Shown here: piece after piece, positions 45,801-55,951 of the stretch
Position numbering within the stretch: the first letter of the stretch is position 1
How the letters are laid out: every line of letters begins with the position of its first letter
Origin: Asterochloris sp. CNOR1
Taxonomy: Eukaryota > Chlorophyta > Trebouxiophyceae > Trebouxiales > Trebouxiaceae
Assembly: GCA_963969365.1 (NCBI GenBank)
Contig: OZ017749.1
Coordinates: 3,782,001 to 3,846,000 of the forward strand
Direction of reading: 5' to 3'
Length of the DNA: 64,000 bases
The notes under the pieces: model-generated
Databases searched by the model: none
Told to the model about the DNA's origin: nothing
The model's input: only the letters and a program-made list of their open reading frames with translations
Position numbers and translations under genes: made by a program

Positions 45801-48800
45801 CAAATGTCAGGCTCGGCATCATGTTCTGTGTATCAAGCTGCTCACAGCTGCTCTGCATGTTGAGATGCCCCCTCTCCATTTTGTACTGTGCAAGACCACA
45901 ACAATTCATGTTTCTCCCCACAACATGCAGGTATCGCACTTGTGGCTGGCTTGTGGAGAGGTTGCAAAGCTGCCTCAGTAGCAACAGCCGAAGCGGCCGG
46001 TGGGCCCTGCCATATGACAGCCTGCACATAGAGGCCCTCATAGACTGGGCGGAGAAGCTTCTTGATGACATGGGACACAAGTCTCAAGCACAAGTTGGCA
46101 AGGTACATTGGCACAACAGCTTGCCACTCTCCAGCATCGCGTTGATGTCTATGTTGTCTGCCTGTGATACTGGATCAACTGCACTGGCTTAGAAGAGATG
46201 CTGTTTAGGCTAGCAAATGGGTGGACCTCCATCTGTGCACTGCAAGTCCACTGCCAAAGGAGGATATACCCTCACTCAGCAGTTGCTCAGCCTGCGCCGG
46301 CTGTGCTTGTGCAAAAAAGAGACTGAGCTGCCTGCAGATGCGTTACATTGAGGACTATGCCAACAGGCATCGACGGCACACATTGACTGTGCTGGCAGCC
46401 AATGCACAGAAGCAGGTTGCTGCCAAGCTGGTGCGGCAGACTGCCAGGCGCAGCCAGTCCATCTTCGGCATGGCAGGACGATCCAAGAGCACCTTGCTGG
46501 CAGGCCTGTCTGGCAGTGTTGCCTTGGAGGGCTGGGTGCAGCCAGCGGCAGTCACCTTGGGAGATGGTCGGTGAGCTTGAGAGTGTGATAGCTGCTGTTG
46601 CATCCCGCCAAAGCCCAAGCTGTTTGTAGCCTGAGGCAAGAGCATCACCACAGCATCAAGCCAGTCACAGCGCATGACCTGTAGGCTGGAGAAGACCAAA
46701 AGCTCAACAGCAGACCTGCTGGAGGTATTGGGTGACATAGCAGCAGAGGAGAGTGCCCAGCCCAGGTGAGTACTTGGGGCTTCTGTGGGCACCGTCTGCT
46801 GCATCTCCACCTTGGGCATCAGGCGGACAGCCGCATGTGCAGAATCTGACTGTAGTCAATTGTCTTGATGTTGCAGCCATGATTGCCATGGGAGCACTCG
46901 ATCAGGTTCTGAGGCTGACAGGTCAGCTACTTGTCTGGGCTGACTAATGCTGGCACCTGGCCCTGTTTGCTGGTCTCGCCTTTGCGACGTCAGGTGGCCA
47001 CACCTGCAGGCAGGATCTGTCAGCTGGCGAGCACGTCCAGACTGGCTCCCTGGCAGACGTCCTGACGCAACCGACACGCAGGTCAGCGCAAGCCTGGTGC
47101 TGCAGCTGCAGCAGGCGCTGACATGTTGCATCTGCCACAGGGTCGCTGACGATGTTGCTTGCTCCTGCAGCTTGTTGCTGCGCCAGCACAGCTCCATACG
47201 CGAGCTGCTCGCTAATGCCAGGCCGTCTGTCTCTGGAGACGATACATCACACGAGACTGCTCACAGGTAGGGCTTTCTCTGATGCTGTCCTACCAACCTG
47301 TGTCACCCTCCTATGAAACACTGATCTACATTCTTGCTCCTTCATGTCCACCCTTGCTGGCCTTCTGATGGTGATGCCATGTGCCAAGCAGTTGCTGGGG
47401 CTGCAGTGCAAAAACAGATGGAAGGCTGATCCCCGGCTGGCCAGCAATCCTGCCAATTTATCTGCCAGAGCCGCAGACCGCGTTGCACAACACGACTGCT
47501 GAGCTGCAGCGGCAGCTGATCGAGAAGCAGCTTGACAAGCTCAGCCCTTTTGAATGCAGGGCTGCTGCCGTAGTGCACTTTGCCTCAGAGGAAGCCGACG
47601 TGCCAGCGGACCCCACTGCAGCGCCCGCGAGGCAGTTGTCGCTGCGCCGGCACAGCTCCATGCGCGAGCCGCATGCTGGTGCCAGGCTGGCTGCTTTTGG
47701 AGATGACATGCCACCTGAGCATGCTCACAGGTAAGGCTGTCATCTGTCATTGGCAAAATGTGTCACCCTCCAGAAGGCTGTTCTACATTCTTGCTCTTCA
47801 TGGCCACCTTGCCTGCCTTCTGATGTTGATGCCAAAGTGCCAAGCAGTTCTGGGGCTGCAGTGCGATGACAGGTGAAAGGCTGACCCCTGGCCAGCCAGG
47901 AAAAAGGAAGTCATGCCAATAAAACAGCCAGAGTTGCAGGCGGCGCTGTGAGGCACAAGTGCAAAGCTGCAGCGGCAGCTGACCGATGGGCTGCTTGACA
48001 AGCTCAGCCCTGCCAAATGCAGGGCCGGGCCAGGAGGGGCTGCAGACAGGGCTGCTGCCGTAGTGCACTTTGCCTCCGAGGAGGCCGGCGTGCCAGCAGA
48101 CCGCACTGTAGCGCCCCCGAGGCAGTTGTTGCTGCGCCAGAGCAGCTCCATGCGCGAGCTGCATGCTGGTGCCAGGCTGGCTGTCTCCGTTGATGAGATG
48201 CCACCCGGGCCCGCTCACAGGTAAGGCCCTCTGTCATGACAACTTAGCACAGTGTGTCACCCTCCATGGAATGCTGATCTACATTCTTGCTCCCTCATGT
48301 CCACCCTTGCCTGCTTACTGATGGTGGTGCCAGGTGCCAAGCAGTTCTGGGGCTGTAGTGCAATGACAGATGGAAAGCTGACCCCTGACCAGTCCAACAG
48401 AGGAAAGCCTGCCAGTAAGCCACCCAGAGCCGCAGGCTGCGCTGCAAGGCACAACTGCATTGATGCAGCTGAGCTGACTGAGTGGCAGCATGACAAGCTC
48501 AGCCCTTTCAAATGCAGGGACAGGCCAGGAGGGGCCGCAGACAGGGCTGCTGCTGTAGTACACTTTGCCTCAGAGGAAGCCGGCGTGCCAGCAGACCGCA
48601 CTGCAGCGCCTCGCAGGCAGCTGCATGACCTCGTCTTGCGCTCCCCTATCGCTGGGCGGGAGCCAAATGCTGGCAATGTAAACTCCAGCCGCCTTCAACT
48701 CCCCGAGCCTGGCCAGCAGCCCAGCCAGCAACACTTTAACGGCCGCCTGACCGATGGTACGGAGGCTAGCATGTACACAGAGCAGAGTGACAGCACTGAG

Positions 48801-51800
48801 AGGGAGCCCGTGCAGTCGCTGGCAAGCGTTGCAGCTGGACCTGCCTCCACCACAGTCTGCAGCCCACGTGGGGAGGCGCGAACATTGGGCCGCACGGTGG
48901 CGCCCAGGCGGCTCCCACCATTGACCATTCCCAAACAGGGAGCAGCCGGCCCCACCCTGCTGAGTGGCGACTGGGTGAGCTGCGACACTGAACTGGAGTT
49001 TGTAAGGGCGGGCCCAGTCCTTCTCAGCTGCTGCTTTGTGTATGGCGAGGCCTCACAACATGTTACCCTCCTTGCCCTCAACATGGCCAATCACAGCCTG
49101 CAGCCCAACGCAACATTGAAGTGAACCCTGCCTGCTCTGTGCAGGGTTTGAGTTGTCCTCACGATGGCTGGCTGGCTAGGCCCTCAGTGTGTGCACTGCT
49201 GACTGCTGACCACCACACTGCCTCTGTGCAGCACGCACCGGCTCACATCTGTTGGCAGCCAGTATCTGCAGGTTGTCTGGCCCTGTGTGCAGATGACTGT
49301 CTCAGCAGCAGATCTGCAGCCTTCCGCAAGCGATTTGCCAGCTCGTGTAGGGCCAAATGAACTTTGTGCACCATAGCACAAGCTACAGTGGAGAGAGCTG
49401 CTCTCTTTATGCCATGTCACCACCACACCTGCATTTCTGTCTGACATCCCATTGCTGCTGACATGCAGAGAGCGCTACAGCTGCAAAATGAGAGCTGCAC
49501 AACCGACTACTTTAGCACAGGCAGCCCTCTGGTGCAGCACTGCCAGGGCTGGACATGAGCCTGGTTGACCTGCAGGTGCAATGCAAATTGCATCACCATA
49601 TAGCTGCGCCGAGGCGCTGTTTTCAAGGTCTGACACAAGTGGTTTACTATGGAGTGCCAGTGCTGCAGGCTGAGATGGTCAGCCGGCAACCCAGCCATGC
49701 TGCCACCCCAAAGGCAGTGGTGCTGGCAGTGGCCGGCCCTGGGCTGCCAGGGGGGTCCTCTAGGCAGGTTGCAGGCGAGGCTGGAGGACTTGATTGCAGT
49801 TCGAGTGGTGTGTCGCGCGAGATGGAGGGCACCACTCAGCGGGTGAGCTGGCCCACAAGCTCAGGCACCCGCTTGATCCTGTCTGCAAAACACCTCACAC
49901 ATGAAGGGAGCCTCATTGTGTGCTCAGCCACCCTTGCTGATCTTGACATGCTTGGTCGCGCATACCCACTGCAGCCCATGCTGCACTTCCAGTTCATGCC
50001 ATGCTGTCAGGCTTGTGAGTACAAAAAGCGTATCCTTACAGGGGTGTCCTGACCAGTGGCTCCAAGGCAGTCTCAGGTACCTGCTTGCTTCTGTCTTGCT
50101 GTGCAGGAAGCTGTGCAGGATCCTGCTGATGGACCCCTGTGCCTCATCACCAGCCAGGGTGGCTGCGTGGACGCGATGCTACAGGGTGCACCTGCCCAGC
50201 CCCAAGCAGGTGTGGAATCAGTACCTGCCTCAGGCAGGGGCCTGAACAGGACAGCCAGCCTGACAAGCCTGAGCTCGGCAGCAGCTGGGTCTGCTGAGCA
50301 TCAGCAGCCAGCAGCCCCAATGCCCAGAGCCCTCGTCACCACAGGGGGCCAGTTTCACTCCCCACGGTCACGCAGGGCCTCCCGCTATGGTCCCGCTCAG
50401 GTGGTGCCGGCCCCTCCAGAGGGGAGCCAGCACCCAGACGGCAGCAGGCCTCTGCCGGCAGTCCAGCAGAGGCAGCAGTCTGCCCAGCCAACCCCCAGCC
50501 TGGCAAGGTCGATCCTGTCCTGGGTGGCTGTCATCGGCAGCAGGCGCATCCTGCCTGAGCAGCAACAGCACAGGGCTGCTGGCTCTGCAGCTGGTCAGGA
50601 GGAGCTGGAGGCAGCCCAGCTGGGGTCAGGCACGTGCGCAGTGCCTTTCCAACTGCAGCTGGGAGTCCCAGAGCGCCCAGAAAGCCCAACAGAAGCAGCC
50701 AGCAGAGGCATGGCTGCAGCATCAGGTCGTGAGGGTGGCGGTGTTATGGGTGGCGCCACCCTCACGCGCAGAGGCAGCAGGTGAGTTGCTAGTGCTTTGC
50801 GTGATCTGAGCACCGAGAAAGGGCTTGCTTGAAGCTTTTCAACTGCTTTGTATGCGTGCCAAGCAGGGCTGATGCCTGGCAGGCCTGTCAAGCAAAGGTA
50901 GGGAGGAAAGCGAAAGCCATCTGGACAGACAAAATTGCATTCCGGTGCAAAGGAAAGCGCCTGCAAACTGCTTGTGCAGCACCTGTTGTGTCCAGCCTGA
51001 AGCTGGCTTGGAAGTTGCATTAGGGCACCTTTTGCTTACATACTGCAAACCTCAGCAAGTCTGACTGACGCCCATGGCCCTGCCCTCCGAAGGTATCTCA
51101 AGTCAGCCCTTTACTGTGGTGCAAGCAGCGTAGGGGCCCAGAGGCCGGCAATGCACAGCCGGTTGCACCTGTTACTGCTGGCTCTGAGAGCCAACAGAGA
51201 AAGAGCTTGCAATTGTTCAAAAGCACAGTGGCCTACCATGAAGCTGAGTGCTGGCAGCTGCTACATTGCACAGCAGCCTGCCGCCGGCCTACAGGCCACG
51301 CTTTGCATGAGCCATCTAGAGCTGCGGCTTGCTGCAAGGAGTGATCAGCCCTCACAGGCATGATGGACAAATCTGCTGCCTGCAGGCACAGCTCCAATGC
51401 TGCATGGGCGCCACTTGGTAATGAGGCAGCCCTCCCAGAGCCAGAGGTGACTGGCCCACGCACCCTTTTCAATGAAGTTGACAGCACAGTGGTCACCACG
51501 GAGGGGGCTGTTGTCAATGGCAGGGGCCTTGAGTCTGAGGTGCACACCTTTGAGGAGCGTGACAAGCTCCTGGCCCGCTTCCTAAAGAAGAGCCTGGCGC
51601 GGCTGGCAATCCTTGGCTCCAGCGAAAAACCCATCAGGCAGACGTACACTCAATTTGTTCAGCAAGCCACCGCCCTGGTGGCTGCCTTTACCCAACAGCT
51701 TGCCCACTTTGAGGCCGTGCAGCGTCATAGTAGAGTTGCTCTGGCTAATATTTTGCTGGAATCACAGGCAATGCTGGATGATGCAGACTCAGAACATGAT

Positions 51801-51818
51801 GTTTCAGCTGGCTTCTAG
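33818..51818 (+). CDS. Giant LRR-extensin-mucin-polycystin (TRP-type) cation channel
   Basis: Signal peptide exon 33818-33926 (MFSTTDILLRVTWGVTW and onward to SAQAAQ). Domains in order: LRRNT-like cap (34063-34237) and 24-residue LRRs; extensin-like SPPPP array (35.48-37.47 kb); Thr/Ser/Pro mucin-like block (37.65-38.81 kb); Ig-like DUF5011-type modules (38.95-40.6 kb); a large Ala/Ser-rich, N-glycosylated segment (40.6-41.8 kb); polycystin domain (about 42.1-43.2 kb); channel helices (43.36-44.93 kb); and a cytoplasmic tail to 51818. The last exon starts near 51385 and contains a coiled-coil-like FEERDKLLARFLKKSL region. Polycystins are non-selective or calcium-permeable channels of cilia and plasma membrane. 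Here the ectodomain suggests wall attachment and force sensing (inference). The 3' half is duplicated in inverted orientation at 55.9-64 kb. Not every exon join was verified. Confidence 0.8.
34063..35279 (+). other. Leucine-rich repeat ectodomain with one repeat per exon
   Basis: Exon 34063-34237 resembles the plant LRR N-cap (W-x-x-x...GVTCSGSGLITA). Exons 34727-34798 and 34972-35043 are each exactly 72 nt (24 residues) in the same phase. They read NSLGLTGTISPSVSSC and NVLVGSLPASLSSSTQITS, the plant-type L-x-G-x-I/L-P repeat. Exon 35181-35279 (AYNSAMCGANPF and a Cys near the end) looks like the C-cap. Further repeats between 34238 and 34726 were not resolved. Confidence 0.75.
35476..37475 (+). 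repeat. Array of small symmetric exons coding for SPPPP (extensin-like) sequence
   Basis: About nine proline-rich exons, each preceded by TGCAG, start near 35481, 35656, 35881, 36088, 36304, 36512, 36802, 37170 and 37435. The exons near 35881, 36088 and 36304 are 60 nt long and nearly identical. They share phase (previous exon ends in AG, next starts with T, giving Ser) and a common donor context cccag|gtgctgattg. Because the exons are symmetric, any number can be spliced in frame. The introns are copies too (recurrent cactgccatctgc, ggggctagcagctttct and catgctgcctac blocks). The product reads SPPPPSPPP repeated, the hydroxyproline glycosylation context. Confidence 0.9.
37655..38813 (+). repeat. 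Thr/Ser/Pro-rich mucin-like coding block
   Basis: A single long exon of nearly 390 codons dominated by T, P, S, A and E. It contains about 20-residue repeats of the type TTSEPTTAPPTTNPEST, best preserved at 38280-38500. It ends at a donor after tcccagcagcacagcacaaag. It is expected to be heavily O-glycosylated and extended. The long open frame seen antisense here is only a shadow of its codon bias. Confidence 0.85.
38950..40660 (+). other. Ig-like (DUF5011-type) extracellular modules
   Basis: PSIVLNGQASITVQQGTTYS followed by DPGATAVDSAG is the hallmark of DUF5011/HYR-like beta-sandwich modules. VFVYTAIDAQGRTAIVNRTV (about 39235-39295) is its closing strand. Related pieces are SATDKQDGNLTASI (about 39600) and TAFDKQDGDISASVTV with YSVTDTSGTAALPLILNVNI (about 40320-40625), so two to three modules are interrupted by introns and Cys-rich linkers. 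Confidence 0.7.
42120..44930 (+). other. Polycystin domain and channel core (left copy)
   Basis: The pre-domain motif RLWYGYNVYSTRNR is followed by NRLLTGLFLQQ, GYDPVFGTYSS, NPFGFMDEKMPGALVNFPAL, DGKYLTNGVQQVQL and ARLFGYFALTFTWNRDGSIT, the conserved polycystin (TOP) fold. Helices: IIIDAFLVVLAACFTAF (about 43362), the second near LALYLTFAV (43610), then VRWLEQ-like SILVQLVIRWLQQW (44250), LLICVLLLFIPYLLC (44440), TFFSLLIIGDFMG pore region (44630) and FFIKACFLGIIIGIIIDTF (44860). The intron 44062-44171 (donor gtgatg) joins NTTG to FKQYLQFAEAID in frame. Confidence 0.85.
47160..48990 (+). repeat. Four tandem exon-intron units of about 480 bp in the channel tail
   Basis: Related exons end at about 47269 (A), 47731 (B), 48221 (C) and in the longer exon D (from about 48362). 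Shared features are LSPFxCR...AAAVVHFASEEAGVPADRT, Arg-rich LRRHSSMREPHAGAR and a CAC AG|gta donor. Introns carry the same ctccttcatgtccacccttg-type block. Units start with phase-2 acceptors and are symmetric. Unit C does not give an open frame across its whole length and is probably skipped or decaying. The right arm has only A, B and D. Confidence 0.8.
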
Positions 51819-52687
51819 GCCTTCAGCTCTGACTCAGCAATAGCCCTCATGACCAGTGGCATGAATAATCTGGGACCCTTTTTGCGCAGCGCAGGCTGCG
51901 CTGCATGTTTCCAGTCTGTGCAGGTTGCGCTGCACGTCCTCAGTCTGCAAATTCTGTCCAATGTTCAGTGTCAACGTGGACCGCTTTGGTCCCTTCTGCT
52001 GGCTTGCATCGCATGCGTCATCTTGCAAAACCACACAAACCATCTCATTAAGCCAAAGAGCCAACACAGTGATGTTGGCAGAGCATCAATTCCCCACCAG
52101 CAGCAAAGCTTTGCAGGCTGGGGGGTCTCAGGTTATTATGTTAGCGGAGCACCCACCACTGACTGACATGTAAGGGGAATGCTGTTCGTGACCACATGGC
52201 TAACACCATCATTGGTGCACCAGCCCCTCTTCTTTGGAAACCTGCTCCATGTACAAGCTGGTGATGAGGGTAAGCAGATGGAAGGAAGGCATGCCGTGGT
52301 CGGCTTTGCAGCAGCAAATCAGTTGAATCATGACCCTTTGAGCAAGACAAAAGGTGGCCAAGGCTGTGACAAGGCAGAAAGTGTGGTCTCTCTATGCTGC
52401 TTTACAAACTGAGCTGCTGATGCATTGCCCCTCAAGCCTTATGAACCAAATGATGATAGTGATGGAAAGTGAGTCACTGCAAGATACGAGCCACTGCTTT
52501 CTTTCTGATGCAGCTGCCAGTCCAGCTTCTAGGCACCAGGGATCTTAATGTCCCTGTTGGCAGGATCTTTGTAAAGCTCTGGGCCGTAGACCAGAAAAGT
52601 GCAGGCCAAACAGCCCATTTGGCAACTGTAGGCAGTAAGCGGCTTCCAAAGCGATCTAGACCCCGGTCCCTGCCGCATTTCTCAAGC
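51819..52687. other. Spacer between left channel copy and methyltransferase
   Basis: Contains the 3' flank shared with the right arm (repeats of cgcaggctgcgctgcatg at 51890-51960), a TGTAA at 52169-52173, the methyltransferase exon relic and about 430 bp unique to this side. No other gene was seen. Confidence 0.5.
52167..52254 (-). pseudogene. Relic of the last methyltransferase exon inside the left arm
   Basis: The minus strand matches the intact last exon at 55400-55504 (YMEQVFKERGW...), beginning Y-M-E-Q-V. It then loses frame through small length changes and reaches a stop after about 14 codons. The homology to the right arm appears to end at this exon's 5' boundary. It is a passenger of the inverted duplication and not an exon of a local gene. 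Confidence 0.8.
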
Positions 52688-55504
52688 ATGGCTTCATCAG
52701 AGCAGGTGAGACCTTTGAACACAGCTGCACATCCATAGCCTCAAGCTGCCATCTGTGCACCTGGCCTGACTGCTCAGACCCAGCGTGGCTGCATCAGAGC
52801 AGTGGGGCAGCTACATTGTCCAGCACATCTGGCTGCAAACACTGGCAAAGCAGCCCCAACAGCACCCAGAGCTGGGCCCTCCTTTCACTCAGGATCGCCC
52901 TGTGAGGGTCATGCCCCTCTCAGGGCTCAACTCTGCTGGTCTTAGGACCTGTGTTTGTTGCAGCTACCCTGGGTCTGGCAGTCAAACGGTGCATCAATTG
53001 GCTGGAGACAGGGACGGCGGACATGGCACTGAAAAGCAGGGGAAGCTGCTGAGACAGCTTGCTGTCTGCAGGCAGCCCCCATTGGTGCGTCAACCAATGC
53101 CATGCGGGCCAACTGGGACCACACAGCAAGCACCTACAATGACTTTGTGACGGGCCAAAATTTCATGGGGCCATCACGTGACCGCATCCTGGCAGCTGTG
53201 GCCACTTTTGCTAAGGAGCATAAAGGCAGGCGCTTGGCATCACTCCCTCATCCTCCCATTCTTGTCGGGACTTTGCTTGCAGCGCACGCCACCAGCTGCA
53301 GGGGATTTCCCGACTCTCACCTGACCTGTAAGCGTGAGGACAGCACTTAGCTGCTGGGTCTGCACTGCTTGTTGTCTCAAGGTCCAAAGCCAGTTTTTTT
53401 ACCAAGGGCTGCAGGCCGCTTGAATGAATTTGACCCGGCTCGCAGGTTCAAAATGACCCTGATGTCCCCATTAGTGCATGCAGCTGCACAGACATGTCAG
53501 GGAAGCTGCCCCTCTGCCTGCAGGCCTCTGGCAGTGCTTGACCTGAAGAATGCATCATGCCACATGGGCGCTTGTTGCTAGTCGACATGCTCAACCTGAA
53601 CAGGCTGGCACTGCATCTGGCTAATCATCCAGCATCCCAGCGCTCGCTGCATGCCCACAGTGTCCAGCCCTGATTGCAGTGCAGCCTTGGTGTTATGAAG
53701 AAGTGCGTCAGCTCAATTGCTGGGCCATGTCCGCCGAGGATACTTTGCAAGGCATCACGCGAGCTGCAGAATTCTGCTGCAGTGCATCAGCCTGAACAGA
53801 TGCCTCTTACAATGGTGGTGTGATACAAAGCAGCCCTAACTCTTCAGCATTCGTGCTTCTGACTGCAGGGTCCCTGAAGGTACCAGACTCGAACGCCTGG
53901 TGGCTGGACCTTCCTGCATACCCTCACAGCATGCAGTGTGTTTCTCCTGGTGGCCTGTCGGCCTGTTTCTCCTGGTGGCCTGTCGGCCCACTCACCGAAT
54001 CTTGCTGCAAGCCCAGTGACCGTTGACGATGTGCACCTGTCCCTGCAGGGCCTCTGACGGTGTTTGACCGGCCGGTGGGCCTGGCAGTCTTGCCACCCCT
54101 ATCTCACAGGCATGCCCCTGCCGCGCTGCCGGCAGGGCATCACCGCAGCTGTCCCTGTGACCTGAGGCACCGATGTCGCTGCACGCCTCACGTGCTCTCA
54201 TTGTGCCTGCAGGGCAGAACCTTCAGGTTCTGGACTTAGCCAGTGGGCCCGGCGACCCCGCCATCCCAATTGCCCAGGCCCTGCCCCAGGCACAGGTCAC
54301 TGCCACAGACCTTGCCCCTAAGATGTGCCAGCTTGCAGCCCAGCGTGCCAGGTCACTGGGGTTGACCAACATCACTGCACAGCCAGCCGATGCCCAGAAT
54401 CTTCAGGACTTTGGGGACAGCAGCTTCGACCTCGTGACGTGCCAGTACGCTGTCTTTGCGCTGCCAGACTGCGACAGCGCCCTGCGCGAGGTGTTGAGGG
54501 TTCTGAAGCCCGGTGGCCTGTTTGTGGCTACCTGCTGGGGCAAAGACTCTGACACAATGAACGTAAGCACTGCAACACCCAGAGTGATTGCAACCACCCA
54601 CCAAAGCCAACTTGAGCAGACATCTCATAGATGAGGCACAGCCCACCCAGGGTGGAGTTGGCTGGGTGTTTACAAGCCTGATCTTTAGTCTAGTTGGCCA
54701 TACATTGCATTCTGCCAGGATGTTTCCTCTGTTGTTGCCAGATTTGTGGTGTGGTGTTGCCATCTGTGCTGGTGCACACAGCAGCTTCTGTCGTGCTTGC
54801 TGATCATGCCTGAATAGCTACGTCCTCAGCATGTTTTCTAAGCTAGTGCGCTAAATCATCTCTCTGCACACTTGCAGTTCACTATGGGCCTGATGGCTAG
54901 GTTTATGCCAGGCTTCAAGGCTCCTGACATGAGCCCCTTCTACCACGACCACCAGTTCATCTCAAGGATGACGGGTGTGGGGTTTCAGCAGGTGGATAGT
55001 TACAAAAGCCACAGTCTATCTCACACACTGGGGTGGCGCACTGCCATTAAGCCAGCAGAAGGGCTGTCGCTGGCACATGATCAGGTCAATGGCAGCCCAT
55101 GTCGTGGGCTGCCACATCAACGTGCTGGGCTGTTCATTCTGCCTCTACCTGTCTCACTTACTATGGCTTGTGGTGCAGGCAAAGGCTGAGGTCTTCCATC
55201 ACCGGCTCGAGTCCTCTGCCGACGCCATAGCCTCCATGCAATTCGGTCAAGGTGGTTTGATGGAGATGCCCTTCAAGAAGGCTGGCGTAGCCTATGGCAA
55301 AGCTCGCGAGGTAAGCAAATTGTCAACACTTGGCCCTCTGGTGCAAGGATGCCACCGGCACCTGCTTGGGCCCAAATTGGGCTTCCCTTGCTGCTGCAGT
55401 ACATGGAGCAGGTTTTCAAGGAAAGGGGCTGGTGCACCAATGGCGACCTTAGCCATGTGGTCATGAACAGCAGTTCCCTTATGTATATGGCTTGCAAGGC
55501 ATGA
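52688..55504 (+). CDS. Class I SAM-dependent methyltransferase (UbiE/Methyltransf_11 type)
   Basis: Six exons join in phase to 290 codons: 52688-52705 (MASSEQ), 53072-53225, 54213-54562, 54878-54991, 55179-55310 and 55400-55504. Motif I is VLDLASGPGDPA, the acidic motif II VTATDLAPKM, motif post-II NITAQPADAQNL, motif IV SSFDLVTCQYAVFAL and motif V ALREVLRVLKPGGLFVATCWG. The N-terminal NWDHTASTYNDFVTG helix is typical of small-molecule methyltransferases. The substrate is unknown. The second intron seems to start with GC (AAAG|GCAGGC), inferred because only this join keeps phase. The last exon and 3' flank lie in the right arm of the inverted duplication. The first exon end is echoed near 52788 (tggctgcatcagagcag). 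Confidence 0.85.
53519..54240 (+). repeat. Acceptor-side echo array in methyltransferase intron 2
   Basis: The real exon start at 54213 (ctgcag|ggcagaaccttcaggttctggac) is preceded by degraded copies at 53524 (ctgcag|gcctctggcagtgcttgac), 53869 (ctgcag|ggtccctgaaggtaccagac) and 54049 (ctgcag|ggcctctgacggtgtttgac). Spacing is 345, 180 and 164 bp. All keep CTGCAG. Confidence 0.75.
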
Positions 55505-55685
55505 CGGACTGTGGTGATGCTCCGTACTCCGCCAATATAGAACCTAAGACCCCCCAGCCTGCAATGTAACGCTGTTGGTGATGAACTGTTGCTCTGCCAA
55601 AATCACTGTGTTGGCTCATTGACTTTAATGAGATGATTTGCGTGGTTCTACTCGATGCTTGTGACGCATGCAATGCGAGCCAGCA

Positions 55686-55862
55686 AAAGGGACCAGAGCG
55701 GTTCAGATTAGATTGAGCAAAAGTGGACCAGAGCGGTTCATATTGATCTTGAGCAAAAGGGGACCCAAGCGGTACATGTTGATCCTGAACATCGGGCAGA
55801 ATTTGCAGACTGAAATCATGCAGCGCAGCCTGCGAAACTGAAAACATGCAGCGCAGCCTGCA
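55686..55862. repeat. Short tandem repeats specific to the right arm
   Basis: A roughly 40-bp unit (gaccagagcggttca...gagcaaaag) occurs three times at 55690-55790; the left arm has a single related copy near 51975. A gaaactgaaaacatgcagcg-type unit is doubled at about 55811-55855. Confidence 0.75.
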
Positions 55863-55951
55863 CTGCGCAGGAAGGGGTAGCAAATCATCAATCCCACCGG
55901 TAATGAAGGCAAATGCTGACTCAAAGCTGAAGGCCGAGAAGCCAGAAATAC

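Larger units (their letters stand above)
42830..52254 (+). repeat. Left arm of large inverted duplication
   Basis: Matches the reverse complement of 55400-64000 across exons and introns. By-eye anchor pairs are 43700/63150, 44640/62205, 46340/60525, 47690/59190, 48700/58690, 50760/56890 and 51800/55975. Net length difference is about 0.8 kb, mainly one 480-bp tail unit and a roughly 290-bp difference between 48.7 and 49.7 kb. The outer limit is set by the window edge. Confidence 0.92.
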
